A DNA stretch of 64,000 nucleotides, taken from JBBQSN01 sp963825505. Lineage in GTDB: Bacteria; Actinomycetota; Actinomycetes; Actinomycetales; CAWJMD01. Numbering within the stretch: position 1 is the first letter of the stretch; every line of letters starts with the position of its first letter. Below the pieces are notes generated by a model. That model worked only from the letters and a program-made list of their open reading frames with translations, was not told where the DNA came from and did no database searches. The stretch lies in the NCBI GenBank assembly GCA_963825505.1, contig CAWGTL010000024.1:62001-126000 (forward strand). The letters run 5' to 3'. Positions 41,910-50,670 of the stretch are shown here, in pieces. The translations under genes were made by a program, and so were the position numbers.

Positions 41910-42036
41910 CACGTGCAGATCGGGTGCGCAGCCTGCTCCCTTGAGCCCGCGGGCACCGGTCCCCCCGGACGGACGAGCGCGACCTCCTCACGCGCCGTCC
42001 TTCCCCTCGGCGCCGAGAGTGCGCAGGATGGGCTGC

Positions 42037-43317
42037 ATGCCGACACGTCGCCGCCGCCGCGTCCTGCTCGCCACCGCCGTCTCGGGGACGGCCCTCCTGG
42101 CCGGGACCCTCGCCCCGGCGACGGCCGGGGGAGGTGGTCACGACGCCGGTCGCGGGCAGGACGGCACGACGGTGCGGTTCGCCACCTTCAACGCCTCGCT
42201 GAACCGCGGCACCGCGGGCGAGCTGGTGCAGGACCTGTCGACCGGGGACGACGCGCAGGCCGCGGCGGTCGCGGAGATCGTGCAGCGGGAGCGTCCGGAC
42301 GTGCTGCTGGTCAACGAGTTCGACCACGTGCCCGACCACGCGGCAGCTGACCTGTTCCGCGCCAACTACCTCGAGGTGTCCCAGCACGGCGCGCAGCCGA
42401 TCGACTACCCGTACGTGTACGTGGCGCCGTCGAACACCGGCGTGCCGTCCGGCCACGACCTCAACAACGACGGCACGGTGGGCGGGGGTGACGACGCGTT
42501 CGGGTTCGGCCTGTTCGAGGGCCAGTACGGGATGGCCGTGTTCTCGCGGTACCCGATCGTCACCGACCGGGTCCGCACCTTCCAGCACTTCCGCTGGGCG
42601 GACATGCCCGGAGCCCTCCTGCCGGACGACCCGGCCACCGCGGCCCCGGGCGACTGGTACTCGGCCGAGGAGCTCGACGACGTCCGGTTGTCGAGCAAGT
42701 CGCACTGGGACGTGCCGGTCCGGGTCGGTGCGAACCACCGGGGGCAGGGTGGCCGCACGGTGCACTTCCTCGTCTCGCACCCGACGCCTCCCACCTTCGA
42801 CGGCGCCGAGGACCGCAACGGCACCCGCAACCACGACGAGATCCGGTTCTGGGCCGACTACGTCTCCGGCGGCCGCGACGCCCGGTACGTCTACGACGAC
42901 GCCGGCCGCCGCGGTGGGCTGGCGCGCGGGGCCTCGTTCGTCATCGCGGGCGACCAGAACAGCGACCCCGTGGACGGCGACTCGGTGCCGGGCGCGATCC
43001 AGCAGCTGCTCGACCACGCCCGCGTCACGGATCCGAGGCCGGCCTCGAGCGGTGCGAAGGAGGCGTCCGCGCTGCAGGGGGGAGCGAACCTCGTGCACGA
43101 GGGCAACCCGCGCTACGACACCGCCGACTTCGCGGACACCCAGCCCGGCAACCTGCGGGCCGACTACGTGCTGCCCTCCAGCGATCTCGAGGTGGTCGGC
43201 GCGGGGGTGTTCTGGCCGGTGCGGGCCAACCCGCTCTCGCGCCTCACGGGCACCTTCCCGTTCCCGTCGTCGGACCACCGGTCGGTGTGGGTCGACGTGC
43301 AGGTCAGGGGCCGCTGA
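42037..43317 (+). CDS. Secreted endonuclease/exonuclease/phosphatase family protein
   Basis: 426 residues from ATG 42037 (ATG 42028 is in frame). A signal peptide MPTRRRRRVLLATAVSGTAL with an arginine-rich n-region ends near ATA-GGG. The EEP fold shows VRFATFNASLNRGTAGELVQ, RPDVLLVNEFDH (catalytic Glu), FVIAGDQNSDPVDGDS and SSDHRSVWVDVQV (Asp-His pair). Secreted members are often phosphodiesterases or phytase-like. It stands alone, divergent from the c-di-GMP gene. Confidence 0.88.
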   Translation: MPTRRRRRVLLATAVSGTALLAGTLAPATAGGGGHDAGRGQDGTTVRFATFNASLNRGTAGELVQDLSTGDDAQAAAVAEIVQRERPDVLLVNEFDHVPDHAAADLFRANYLEVSQHGAQPIDYPYVYVAPSNTGVPSGHDLNNDGTVGGGDDAFGFGLFEGQYGMAVFSRYPIVTDRVRTFQHFRWADMPGALLPDDPATAAPGDWYSAEELDDVRLSSKSHWDVPVRVGANHRGQGGRTVHFLVSHPTPPTFDGAEDRNGTRNHDEIRFWADYVSGGRDARYVYDDAGRRGGLARGASFVIAGDQNSDPVDGDSVPGAIQQLLDHARVTDPRPASSGAKEASALQGGANLVHEGNPRYDTADFADTQPGNLRADYVLPSSDLEVVGAGVFWPVRANPLSRLTGTFPFPSSDHRSVWVDVQVRGR

Positions 43318-43390
43318 CGGCTCGACCGATGAGATCCGGCGGTCCCGGCGGTCACCCCTGCGGACCGCCGTCGACCTGTGGAGGATGACC

Positions 43391-44164
43391 ATGACCACCC
43401 GCTACGTGCTGGTGCCCGGCGCGGGCTCGGACTCCTGGTACTGGCACCGGGTGGTGCCGCTGCTGCAGGCGCGCGGGCACGAGGTGGTGGCCGTCGACCT
43501 GCCGTGCGAGGACCCTGCGGCAGGGCTGGCCGACTACGCGGACGCCGTGGCCGCCGCGATGGGTGACCACCCGTCGGTCGTGGTGGTCGCGCAGTCGATG
43601 GGCGCGCTGTCGGCGCCGATCGCGTGCGCCCGTCGCCCGGTCGACCTGCTCGTGCTCGTGGCGCCGATGGTGCCGGTGCCGGGGGAGTCGGGCAGCGACT
43701 GGTGGGCCGCCGTCGGCCAGCACGAGGCCGCGGCCGAGCTCGCCGCGGCCCAGGGCCGCCCGGCCGAGCCGTTCGACCCCGAGGCCCTGTTCTGGCACGA
43801 CGTGCCGGCCGAGGTCGCCGCCGCCGGTCACGAGCACGACCTCGACGAGTCCAGCCGCGCCTTCGGCGAGCCCTGGCCGCTGACGGCGTGGCCCGACGTG
43901 CCGACCCGTGTGGTCGCCTGCCGCGAGGACCGCCTCCTCCCGATCGACCTGGTGCGCCGGTACAGCCGCGAGCGGCTGGGCATCGCGCCGGACGAGATGA
44001 CCGGCGGGCACCTGCCGGCCCTGGCCCACCCCGAGGAGCTGGTCGACCTGCTGGAGTGGCTGCGCTGGCAGGAAGCCCCTGGGCGTCGTCGGGGGCGGCG
44101 GCTAGGGTCCGTGGAGACGTCGGCGGAGGCGTCGCAGGAGATGCCGCAGGAGGCACGACGATGA
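43391..44164 (+). CDS. Alpha/beta hydrolase (esterase-like)
   Basis: 257 residues from ATG 43391, 7 bp after GGAGG. ATG 43385 is in frame but too close to that site. The core has LVPGAGSDSWYWHRVVPLLQ, AVDLPCEDPAAGLADYADAV, a nucleophile elbow VAQSMGALSA (S79) and TGGHLPALAHPEEL (His). It resembles the salicylate-esterase/hydroxynitrile-lyase-like group. The C-terminal extension LGSVETSAEASQEMPQEARR runs into the sigma factor start (ATGA overlap), so the two are translationally coupled. Confidence 0.87.
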   Translation: MTTRYVLVPGAGSDSWYWHRVVPLLQARGHEVVAVDLPCEDPAAGLADYADAVAAAMGDHPSVVVVAQSMGALSAPIACARRPVDLLVLVAPMVPVPGESGSDWWAAVGQHEAAAELAAAQGRPAEPFDPEALFWHDVPAEVAAAGHEHDLDESSRAFGEPWPLTAWPDVPTRVVACREDRLLPIDLVRRYSRERLGIAPDEMTGGHLPALAHPEELVDLLEWLRWQEAPGRRRGRRLGSVETSAEASQEMPQEARR

Positions 44165-45165
44165 CGGACCTGGCACCCGCGGGCGAGCTCGCGGTCGAGG
44201 AGACCGACCCCCGCGAAGGGGGCCCGGAGCAGCTCGAGGCGTACCGCCGCGAGCTCACCGGCTACTGCTACCGGATGCTCGGCTCGTCCTTCGACGCCGA
44301 CGACGCCGTGCAGGACGCCATGGTGCGCGCCTGGAAGGCGTGGGACCGGTTCGAGGGCCGCTCGTCGGTGCGCTCGTGGCTGTACCGGATCGCCACCAAC
44401 GTGTGCCTGACGATGATCGAGCAGTCCGGCCGCCGGGCGATCCCCACGGAGTTCGGCGGGCCGTCCGAGCCGGTGGTGGGGTCGCTGGGCGACCCGCAGC
44501 CCGAGGCCACCTGGGTCACGCCGGTGCCGTCCGACCGGATCGACCTGGCCGCGGCCGACCCCGCCGACGTCGCGGTGGCGCGCGACTCCGTGCGGATGGC
44601 GTTCGTCGCCGCCCTCCAGCACCTGCCGGCGCGGCAGCGGGTCGTGCTGATCCTGCGAGAGGTGCTGCGCTGGAAGGCCGACGAGGTCGCCACCCTGCTG
44701 GAGACCACCACGGCCTCGGTGAACAGCGCCCTCCAACGGGCGCGCGCCACGATGGCCGCCACGGGCCTGGAGGACAAGCCGCTCGACCCGCTCGACGACG
44801 ACCACGCCGCGCTGCTCACCAGCTACGTCGCGGCCTTCGAGTCCTACGACATGGACGCCCTGGTGAAGCTGCTCGCCGAGGACGCCACCCAGAACATGCC
44901 GCCGTTCGCGCTGTGGCTGCAGGGCCCGGACGACATCGCCGCCTGGATGGTCGGGCCGGGCGCGGCCTGCCGCGGGTCGCGGCTCGTGCCGGTCCAGGTC
45001 AACGGCCGACCGGGCTACGCGCAGTACAAGCCGGCCGCCAACGGCCGCTACGAGCCGTGGGCGATCCAGTCGCTCGAGGTCTCCGGCGGCAAGATCGTCG
45101 GGATGACGTTCTTCCTCGACACCAGCCTGTTCGAGGAGTTCGGCGTCCCCGCCTTCCTCGACTGA
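44161..45165 (+). CDS. ECF RNA polymerase sigma factor with C-terminal SnoaL domain (SigG/SigJ-like)
   Basis: 334 residues. Region 2 is YRRELTGYCYRMLGSSFDAD, then RSSVRSWLYRIATNVCLTMI. Region 4 is QRVVLILREVLRWKADEVAT, then LLETTTASVNSALQRARATM. The C-terminal 130 residues are a SnoaL-like barrel (FESYDMDALVKLLAEDATQN). Sigma factors of this build are self-regulated by the SnoaL domain and lack a classical anti-sigma factor. The upstream hydrolase is in the same operon, so a metabolite processed by it might be the signal (inference). Confidence 0.92.
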   Translation: MTDLAPAGELAVEETDPREGGPEQLEAYRRELTGYCYRMLGSSFDADDAVQDAMVRAWKAWDRFEGRSSVRSWLYRIATNVCLTMIEQSGRRAIPTEFGGPSEPVVGSLGDPQPEATWVTPVPSDRIDLAAADPADVAVARDSVRMAFVAALQHLPARQRVVLILREVLRWKADEVATLLETTTASVNSALQRARATMAATGLEDKPLDPLDDDHAALLTSYVAAFESYDMDALVKLLAEDATQNMPPFALWLQGPDDIAAWMVGPGAACRGSRLVPVQVNGRPGYAQYKPAANGRYEPWAIQSLEVSGGKIVGMTFFLDTSLFEEFGVPAFLD

Positions 45166-45196
45166 GCGATCCGCGGGGCCCGGTCCGGACGGGAGG

Positions 45197-45529
45197 TCAG
45201 GCGTCCTGGCTGCGGCGCACCGACACCAGCGCCGTGGCCTCGTGCCCGGGGTTGTGCAGGTGCAGCACGTCGAGCCCGGCGAGCCACAGCACGTCGCGGG
45301 CGACGAACTCCTGCTCCACCCCGGAGCGCAGGGTGAGCCGCACGACGCCGTCGCGCACCACGACGACCGCCCCGCGCCAGTCCACGGGGTCGAACGCGAC
45401 GGTGGCGCCCGGGGGCAGCTCGGTGACCCGGCGCACGAAGCTGGCGGGCAGCGCGGGGCACACCGCCAGCCGCGCCAGCACCTGGTCACCGTTCACGTGG
45501 GTAGGACCGGTGCAGATCGGGTAACTCAT
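45197..45529 (-). CDS. Cupin-like hypothetical protein (110 aa)
   Basis: From ATG 45529. Short beta-rich protein with LARLAVCPALPASFVRRVTE, VVVVRDGVVRLTLRSGVEQE and LHNPGHEATALVSVRRSQDA. The double-psi/cupin-like layout resembles cupin-type sensors, but no HxH metal motif is visible, so ligand binding is uncertain. It is divergent from a VanZ-like gene and convergent with the sigma factor gene. Confidence 0.72.
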   Translation of the reverse strand: MSYPICTGPTHVNGDQVLARLAVCPALPASFVRRVTELPPGATVAFDPVDWRGAVVVVRDGVVRLTLRSGVEQEFVARDVLWLAGLDVLHLHNPGHEATALVSVRRSQDA

Positions 45530-45576
45530 CGGTGCCGCCGATCGGCAGGGCGCGCGCAGGGTGCCACCATCACCGC

Positions 45577-46125
45577 ATGAGCCTGCTCCTGTCGCCGCCC
45601 GGTGCCGCGCTGCTCGCGGCCGCTGCCGTGGCCGTGGCGGTCGTGCTGCTGCTGCGCACCGTCCGGGCCGGCGGGCGGGGCGGGGTCGTCGCGGCGAGCC
45701 GGCTGGCCTGGGCCGCGTTCGTGCTGGTGGTCGTGGCGCTCACGGTCTCGCTCGACCTCGGTGGCAGCGGCGGGGTGAACCTCGTGCCGTTCCGGACGAT
45801 CCGGCTCCAGCTCGAGGGGCTCGACCCGGTGCTGGCGGCCTGGAACCTGCTCGGCAACCTCGCGCTGCTCGTGCCGTTCGCGGTGCTGTCCCGCGCGGCC
45901 TGGGGGTGGCGGGTGCTGACGACGACCGCGGCCGGGGTCGTCCTGTCGGTGGCCGTCGAGGTGGGGCAGCGCTACTCCGGGCGCAGCGCCGACGTCGACG
46001 ACGTGCTGGTCAACGGGCTCGGCGCCCTGCTGGGCGCGGTGCTGGCGGCCGTCGTGGTGCGGCTGGCCCGGCGCCGCGCGCTGCCCGACGTCGACGTCGA
46101 GCCGGAGCCGGTGCTAGCGGCCTGA
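45577..46125 (+). CDS. VanZ-like membrane protein
   Basis: 182 residues from ATG 45577, with about five helices. VNLVPFRTIRLQLEG and AAWNLLGNLALLVPFAVLSR are the VanZ-family loops, and AVEVGQRYSGRSADVDDVLV with NGLGALLGAVLAAV forms the closing helix pair. VanZ proteins occur in glycopeptide resistance and teicoplanin response, but most homologues are uncharacterised. Its last 12 bases overlap the convergent peptidase gene. Confidence 0.9.
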   Translation: MSLLLSPPGAALLAAAAVAVAVVLLLRTVRAGGRGGVVAASRLAWAAFVLVVVALTVSLDLGGSGGVNLVPFRTIRLQLEGLDPVLAAWNLLGNLALLVPFAVLSRAAWGWRVLTTTAAGVVLSVAVEVGQRYSGRSADVDDVLVNGLGALLGAVLAAVVVRLARRRALPDVDVEPEPVLAA

Positions 46126-47592
46126 CGCCGAGAAGTGCTGGTAGTCCTTCAGACTCGACCAGTCGCCGCCCCACTCCCAGCCCTGCGCGGCGAAGGAGCG
46201 GACCACGACGTCACCACGCACGACCATCCCCGGGCGGTCGTTCGAGCGGTCGAGGTAGGACCGGCCCGCTGCCGGCAGCACCGTCGACGACGTGACGTAC
46301 GGGTTCTGCACCGGGTTGAGGTCGAGCGCCGTCCCGTACGCGTGCTCGGACCAGCCCGTGCCGCCCTGCACCGCGCGGCAGTTGTAGGCCGAGGTGTTGT
46401 TGGCGGCCATGGAGGCGTGGTCGTCGCCGCGGTAGGCGTCGACCAGCAGCATCCGCTGCACCGGGAAGCGCGCCGCGTACAACCGGGCGAACACCTGCGT
46501 CGTCGCGGTCGCCGCCGTGCGGTGCACCACGAGCTCGCCGGTGCGCGCCCTGCGGTCGAAGCCGTAGTAGGTGACCTGCACGTACCGCAGGTCGGCGGCA
46601 GCCACCGGGCACCCGGCGCGGTGGCTGTAGCGCATCCGCGCCAGCAGCGCGGCGTCGATCGCGCGCACGGACGACGAGAACGCGGGCAGCGTCGGGTCGC
46701 GCCGCACCCCCGCCCCCGCGACGGCCACCATCGCCCCCCACCCGGTGCCGACCACGCGCGAACCGGCGAAGCCGCCGGTGCCGTTGGCGCGGTACAGCAG
46801 GAGGCGTCCGTCCGAGGTGCGTGCGTGCAGGTCCGACCGCCGGTCGCCGTCGGCGTCGGCCGACCCGGTCAGCGCGGTCATCGACCCCCAGCCGCTCCCG
46901 ACGGCGCGGGAGGTGGCGAACCCCCCGCGCCCGTTGCCGCGATCGAGCCAGAGCCGTCCGGTGGAGGTCTCCCGCGACAGCACGTCGGTGCCGCCGTCGC
47001 CGTCCCAGTCGCCGGCCGAGGTCATCAGGTCGCGCCCCGACCAGCCGCTGCCGACCTGGCGGGCCGCGCCGAAGCGTCCCGCGCCCGTCCCCGGGTAGAG
47101 CCACAGGGCACCGTCGGCCGCCCTCGCGCCGAGCAGGTCCGGCGTCCCGTCCCCGTCCCAGTCGCCCGGCGCGACCAGCTCGCGGATACCGCCCCAGCCG
47201 GTGCCGATCTGCCGTCCGCCGCCGAGGGTGCCGTCGCCCCTGCCGGGCCAGAACCACAGGCCACCGGTGGTCCGGTGCCGGGCCACCACGTCGGCCGTGC
47301 CGGTGCCGTCCCAGTCGCCGATCACCCGGACCAGGTCGTAGGCACCCCACCCCGGGCCGACCAGGACGGCCGCGCGGAGGTTCCCGGCGCCGTCGCCGGC
47401 GTAGCGGTACAGGTGCCCGGACGAGCTGAGGGCGAGCACGTCCGAGCGGCCGTCCCCGGTGAGGTCGAGCGGTGCCCGCGCGGGCAGGGTGGCCGCCGCG
47501 GCCGGTGCGGACGGCGCTCCCACGGCGGCCACCACGGCGCCCGCTCCGAGCGCCAGGGCGAGCACGGCGGTGAGCAGGCGCGGGGTCCTCAT
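46114..47592 (-). CDS. Secreted M15 peptidase with VCBS/FG-GAP repeats
   Basis: 492 residues from ATG 47592 (in-frame ATGs at 47601 and 47604). A signal peptide (LLTAVLALALGAGAVVAAVG) is followed by five FG-GAP-like repeats of about 45 residues (DWDGDGTPDLLGARAADGAL and similar DxDGDG calcium-type loops). The C-terminal domain is a D-Ala-D-Ala carboxypeptidase/L-Ala-D-Glu endopeptidase of the M15 type, with SEHAYGTALDLNPVQNPYV (H and D zinc ligands) and a final DYQHFS. It likely remodels peptidoglycan. Fusion with an integrin-like propeller is unusual but seen in actinobacteria. Confidence 0.9.
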   Translation of the reverse strand: MRTPRLLTAVLALALGAGAVVAAVGAPSAPAAAATLPARAPLDLTGDGRSDVLALSSSGHLYRYAGDGAGNLRAAVLVGPGWGAYDLVRVIGDWDGTGTADVVARHRTTGGLWFWPGRGDGTLGGGRQIGTGWGGIRELVAPGDWDGDGTPDLLGARAADGALWLYPGTGAGRFGAARQVGSGWSGRDLMTSAGDWDGDGGTDVLSRETSTGRLWLDRGNGRGGFATSRAVGSGWGSMTALTGSADADGDRRSDLHARTSDGRLLLYRANGTGGFAGSRVVGTGWGAMVAVAGAGVRRDPTLPAFSSSVRAIDAALLARMRYSHRAGCPVAAADLRYVQVTYYGFDRRARTGELVVHRTAATATTQVFARLYAARFPVQRMLLVDAYRGDDHASMAANNTSAYNCRAVQGGTGWSEHAYGTALDLNPVQNPYVTSSTVLPAAGRSYLDRSNDRPGMVVRGDVVVRSFAAQGWEWGGDWSSLKDYQHFSASGR

Positions 47593-47626
47593 GGTGCCCA
47601 TCATGCTGTGCGCACCACCTCGACGG

Positions 47627-48223
47627 TCACCTCAACGGGACGAACAGGTACCGGCCGAACCGCTCCACCCGCGGCCCGTCGGGTCCGCCGGTGCGGGTGA
47701 CGCGCAGCATCCGGCCGTCCACCGGGATCACCATCACCCCACCCACGGCGAGCTGCTCGACCAGCGCCTGCGGCAGCCTGCGGGGAGACGCCGACACCAG
47801 CACCCGGTCGAACGGCGCCTCGTCCGGACGTCCGAGCACGCCGTCCTGCGCCTGCTCGAGCCGCGCCCACGGCACGTCCGCCGCCGCGACGTTCTCCGTG
47901 CCCCAGGCGGTCAGCTCGGGCTCGAGCTCGACCCCCAGCACCGACCCCGTGGGCCCGACGAGGTAGGCGAGCAGCGCGGTGGTCCAGCCCGACCCCGCGC
48001 CGACGTCGAGCACCCGCATCCCCGGGCGCACGTCGAGCAGCTCGAGCATGTCGACGACGGTGCGCGGCTGGGAGCTGGTCTGGCCGTGCCCGATCTGGAG
48101 CGGACGGTCGGCGCCGGCGCGGCCGCGCTGCTCCTCGGGCAGGAAGTGCTCGCGCGGCGCCAGCCGCAGGGCGGACTCGATCGCCGTCCGCCGTGCGTCG
48201 GGGTCCGGTCCGTGCACGGGCAC
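47627..48223 (-). CDS. pcm: Protein-L-isoaspartate O-methyltransferase-like protein
   Basis: 198 residues from GTG 48223. A PIMT fold: PREHFLPEEQRGRAGADRPL, IGHGQTSSQPRTVVDMLELL, VLDVGAGSGWTTALLAYLVG and VLVSASPRRLPQALVEQLAV. The substrate loop HGQTSSQP corresponds to the GxTISQP of true PIMTs, so repair of isoaspartyl residues with SAM is plausible. It is divergent from a GNAT gene over a 44-bp gap. Confidence 0.88.
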   Translation of the reverse strand: MPVHGPDPDARRTAIESALRLAPREHFLPEEQRGRAGADRPLQIGHGQTSSQPRTVVDMLELLDVRPGMRVLDVGAGSGWTTALLAYLVGPTGSVLGVELEPELTAWGTENVAAADVPWARLEQAQDGVLGRPDEAPFDRVLVSASPRRLPQALVEQLAVGGVMVIPVDGRMLRVTRTGGPDGPRVERFGRYLFVPLR

Positions 48224-48267
48224 GAACCCAGTGTCCCGCTCCGGCGCCGGACGGGCACCCTGTCGGC

Positions 48268-48846
48268 ATGGACGGATCCGAACTCGCTCTCGACGTGTCC
48301 GCGCTCGCCGCCCAGCCCGAGCTGAGGACGCCGCGGCTGCGGCTGGTGCAGCACGGCCCGGAGCACCTCGACCACGCGTGGGAGGGTCTCCAGGACGCCG
48401 AGGGCGTCCGCCACACCGGGACGCACACCGTCTTCACCCGGGAGGCGGTGCTGGCCTTCCTCACCCGGCTGCCGGGAGCCGACGACCGCGCCGACTGGGC
48501 GGTGCTGCGGGCCGACGACGGCGCGTACCTCGGCGAGGTCGTGCTCAACGACCTCGATCCGGACAACCGCTCGATGGGGTTCCGGATCGCCCTGGTCGGG
48601 CCGCACGTGCGGGGACGCGGCTACGGCACCGAGGCGACCCGGGCGGTCGTCGACTTCGGGCTCGACGTGGTCGGCCTGCACCGGATCGAGCTGGAGGTCC
48701 ACGCCACCAACCCGGCGGGGCAGCGCACCTACGCCAAGGCCGGGTTCGTCTGCGAGGGCGTGCGTCGCGACGCGCTGCGCTGGGACGGTCGGTACGAGGA
48801 CGTCTGGACGATGTCGGTGCTGGCGTCCGACCCGCGTCCGGCCTGA
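48268..48846 (+). CDS. GNAT family N-acetyltransferase (RimJ/RimL type)
   Basis: 192 residues from ATG 48268. ELRTPRLRLVQHGPEHLDHA is the typical RimJ/RimL opening. GPHVRGRGYGTEATRAVVDF is the acetyl-CoA motif, and VHATNPAGQRTYAKAGFVCE is the conserved C-terminal strand. Members acetylate ribosomal proteins or small molecules. It stands alone upstream of the iron-box-controlled reductase gene, with no evident link. Confidence 0.92.
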   Translation: MDGSELALDVSALAAQPELRTPRLRLVQHGPEHLDHAWEGLQDAEGVRHTGTHTVFTREAVLAFLTRLPGADDRADWAVLRADDGAYLGEVVLNDLDPDNRSMGFRIALVGPHVRGRGYGTEATRAVVDFGLDVVGLHRIELEVHATNPAGQRTYAKAGFVCEGVRRDALRWDGRYEDVWTMSVLASDPRPA

Positions 48847-48871
48847 TCGTCGGCCCGTTGGCGTTCGAGAG

Positions 48872-48890
48872 TTAGGCAAGGCTAACCTGG
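48872..48890. promoter_or_regulatory. IdeR/DtxR-type iron box
   Basis: TTAGGCAAGGCTAACCTGG matches the 19-bp consensus TTAGGTTAGGCTAACCTAA at 15 positions, differing only at positions 6, 7, 18 and 19. It lies 25 bp before the start of the siderophore-interacting protein. In actinobacteria, iron-loaded IdeR/DtxR represses genes from such sites. Confidence 0.8.
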
Positions 48891-48915
48891 CGCCTCCCGA
48901 CCTCTGGAGGACAGC

Positions 48916-49851
48916 GTGGCCGCGCAGACCGATTCGGTGGACGCCACCCCTGCCGTCGAGCCGTGGCGTGCGTTCGCCGTGCAGGTGCGTGCCGTGCGGC
49001 GGCTCAGCCCGTCGTTCGTGCGGGTGACCTTCACCGGCGTCGACCTGGACCGGTTCGCCGACCCGGGCCTGGACCAGCGGATCAAGCTCGTGCTGCCCGT
49101 CGAGGGGCGCGACGGCTTCGAGGGAGTCCCGCTGGAGCTCGGCTGGGCCGGGATCTACGACCTGCCCGACGACGTGCGCCCGAGCGTGCGCACGTACACG
49201 ACCCGGGCGGTCCGTCCGCTGCTGCGCGAGGTCGACGTCGACATGGTGCTGCACGGCGACGGCGGGCCCGCCTCGCGGTTCGCCGGCTCGGCCGCCCCCG
49301 GCGACGTGGCCGCCCTGCTGGGGCCGGACGCCGGCTTCGACGGCGACCCCGGCGGCCTGGAGTTCCGCGCCCCGGCCGGTGCCGCGGTGCTGCTCGTCGC
49401 CGACGAGACGGCCGTCCCGGCCGCGCTGCGGATCCTCGAGGAGCTGCCGCGCGACACCACCGGCGAGGCCGTCCTGGAGGTGCCGGAGCACGGTGACCGG
49501 CTCGACGTCGACGGCCCGCCCGGGGTGCAGGTGACGTGGCTGGCGCGCAGCGGGTCCGGAGCGCCCGGCGCCCTGCTGCAGCCCGCGCTGGTCGACGCGC
49601 TCGCCCGCACCTGGCCGCAGCTGATCGGCGGGCCCGGCGCCGGGGCGGAGGAGCTGCCGGCCCCGGAGGGGGACGACCTGCTCTGGGAGGTCGCCGCCAG
49701 CGACACCTCGACCGGCCTCTACGCCTGGATGGCCGGCGAGGCGGGTGCCATCACCGGGTTGCGGCGCTACCTCGTCCGCGACCTCGGCGTGCCCCGCGGC
49801 GCGGTGTCGTTCATGGGCTACTGGAAGCTGGGGCGCTCGGCCGTCGGCTGA
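48916..49851 (+). CDS. Siderophore-interacting protein (ferric-siderophore reductase, SIP family)
   Basis: 311 residues from GTG 48916, with GGAGG upstream. The FAD-binding barrel has RLSPSFVRVTFTGVDLDRFA and SVRTYTTRAV (RxYT flavin motif). The C-terminal NAD(P) domain has VLLVADETAVPAALRILEEL and ends LYAWMAGEAGAITGLRRYLV and MGYWKLGRS. It frees iron from siderophores in the cytoplasm with NAD(P)H. The iron box at 48872-48890 places it in the IdeR regulon. Confidence 0.95.
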   Translation: MAAQTDSVDATPAVEPWRAFAVQVRAVRRLSPSFVRVTFTGVDLDRFADPGLDQRIKLVLPVEGRDGFEGVPLELGWAGIYDLPDDVRPSVRTYTTRAVRPLLREVDVDMVLHGDGGPASRFAGSAAPGDVAALLGPDAGFDGDPGGLEFRAPAGAAVLLVADETAVPAALRILEELPRDTTGEAVLEVPEHGDRLDVDGPPGVQVTWLARSGSGAPGALLQPALVDALARTWPQLIGGPGAGAEELPAPEGDDLLWEVAASDTSTGLYAWMAGEAGAITGLRRYLVRDLGVPRGAVSFMGYWKLGRSAVG

Positions 49852-49863
49852 GCGACCGCTCAG
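49848..49863. terminator. Short bidirectional hairpin
   Basis: CTGAGC-GACC-GCTCAG, a perfect 6-bp stem with a 4-nt loop. It overlaps the stop codons of both convergent genes. It is short, but its position between two converging stops fits a terminator. Confidence 0.4.
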
Positions 49864-50060
49864 TCCGGCGAGAACCCGCCGAACCGCTGGTCGACCTGCT
49901 GGCCGTCGCCCGGCGCCTGACCGCCCCCGGGCGCCGCCGGCCGGTGCTGGCCGCTGTGCTCCGGCCCCCCGACCCGCTCGCGACGTCGGCGCCGCTCCAG
50001 CACCACGCCGACCACCGCCGCCACGACGACGAGCACGAACGCCCACCCGATCCAGTCCAT
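49860..50060 (-). CDS. Small single-helix membrane protein (66 aa)
   Basis: ATG 50060 has GGAGGCC upstream. One N-terminal helix (WIGWAFVLVVVAAVVGVVLE) is followed by RRRRRERV, so the tail is cytoplasmic, then a Gly/Gln/Pro-rich tail. The type is common in actinobacteria and has no assigned function. Just downstream of a 2H-phosphoesterase gene on the same strand. Confidence 0.65.
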   Translation of the reverse strand: MDWIGWAFVLVVVAAVVGVVLERRRRRERVGGPEHSGQHRPAAPGGGQAPGDGQQVDQRFGGFSPD

Positions 50061-50131
50061 CCCGGCCTCCCCGTTCGTCGGCCCCGCAGCGGGTCCGTCA
50101 CGAGGGAGACGGGCCGCGGTGCCTGCCGGGT

Positions 50132-50665
50132 TCAGTCTCCCAGGACCCAGGTCCGGCGGCGGCTCGCGTCCCAGCGGCGGACAGCGGCGACGGACCCGCC
50201 GACCTCGGGCACCGGGCCGAGCGCGGCGACGGCCGCGGACAGGTCGGCGACCGGCAGGTTCCGGGCCAGGGTCACGTGCGGTGTCCACGTACCCGGTGCG
50301 AGGTGCGGCGCGGACGCGTCGCAGGCCGGCTCGGCGTCCAGCACGGCGTGCACCCGGGCGTGCAGGGCGAGCAGGGGCGCGGACGGGACGACGGCGCGGG
50401 CCAGGACGCACCGGCGGTGGGCGAAGACGAGCAGGCCGCCGAGCCGGACGGGCGGCAGGTCGAGGACGGCGGCTGCGAGCGCGTCGTCGAGGGCGTCCGG
50501 GATCGTCGTCCGCACCGCCAGCGTCACGTGCGGGGCGTTGCTCTCCCCGGTGTGCCGCGCCTGGCTGGGCAGGCCCGCCGCGGTCAGCAGCGCCCACTGC
50601 CCGCGGACGGCGTCGTCGGTCGCGCGATCGAGGAGCAGCTCGACCGACTGGACCGGTCCGCCCAC
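50132..50665 (-). CDS. 2H phosphoesterase / 2'-5' RNA ligase-like protein
   Basis: 177 residues from GTG 50665. Two HxT motifs define the 2H fold: APHVTLAVRTT (first) and TPHVTLARNL (second). The N-terminal strand VQSVELLLDRATDDAVRGQW is typical of LigT/YjcG-like proteins. They cleave cyclic or linear phosphodiesters, often in RNA. It lies five bases downstream of the HhH-GPD gene on the same strand, so the two are probably co-transcribed. Confidence 0.85.
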   Translation of the reverse strand: MGGPVQSVELLLDRATDDAVRGQWALLTAAGLPSQARHTGESNAPHVTLAVRTTIPDALDDALAAAVLDLPPVRLGGLLVFAHRRCVLARAVVPSAPLLALHARVHAVLDAEPACDASAPHLAPGTWTPHVTLARNLPVADLSAAVAALGPVPEVGGSVAAVRRWDASRRRTWVLGD

Positions 50666-50670
50666 GGCGC

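Noticed and set aside
38127..42350. A 1407-codon plus-strand open frame
   Set aside because: It is antisense to tmsA and the GGDEF-EAL gene. Composition is that of a shadow frame (Arg/Pro/Gly/His/Val-rich, no domain), a common result of GC3-rich coding on the other strand.
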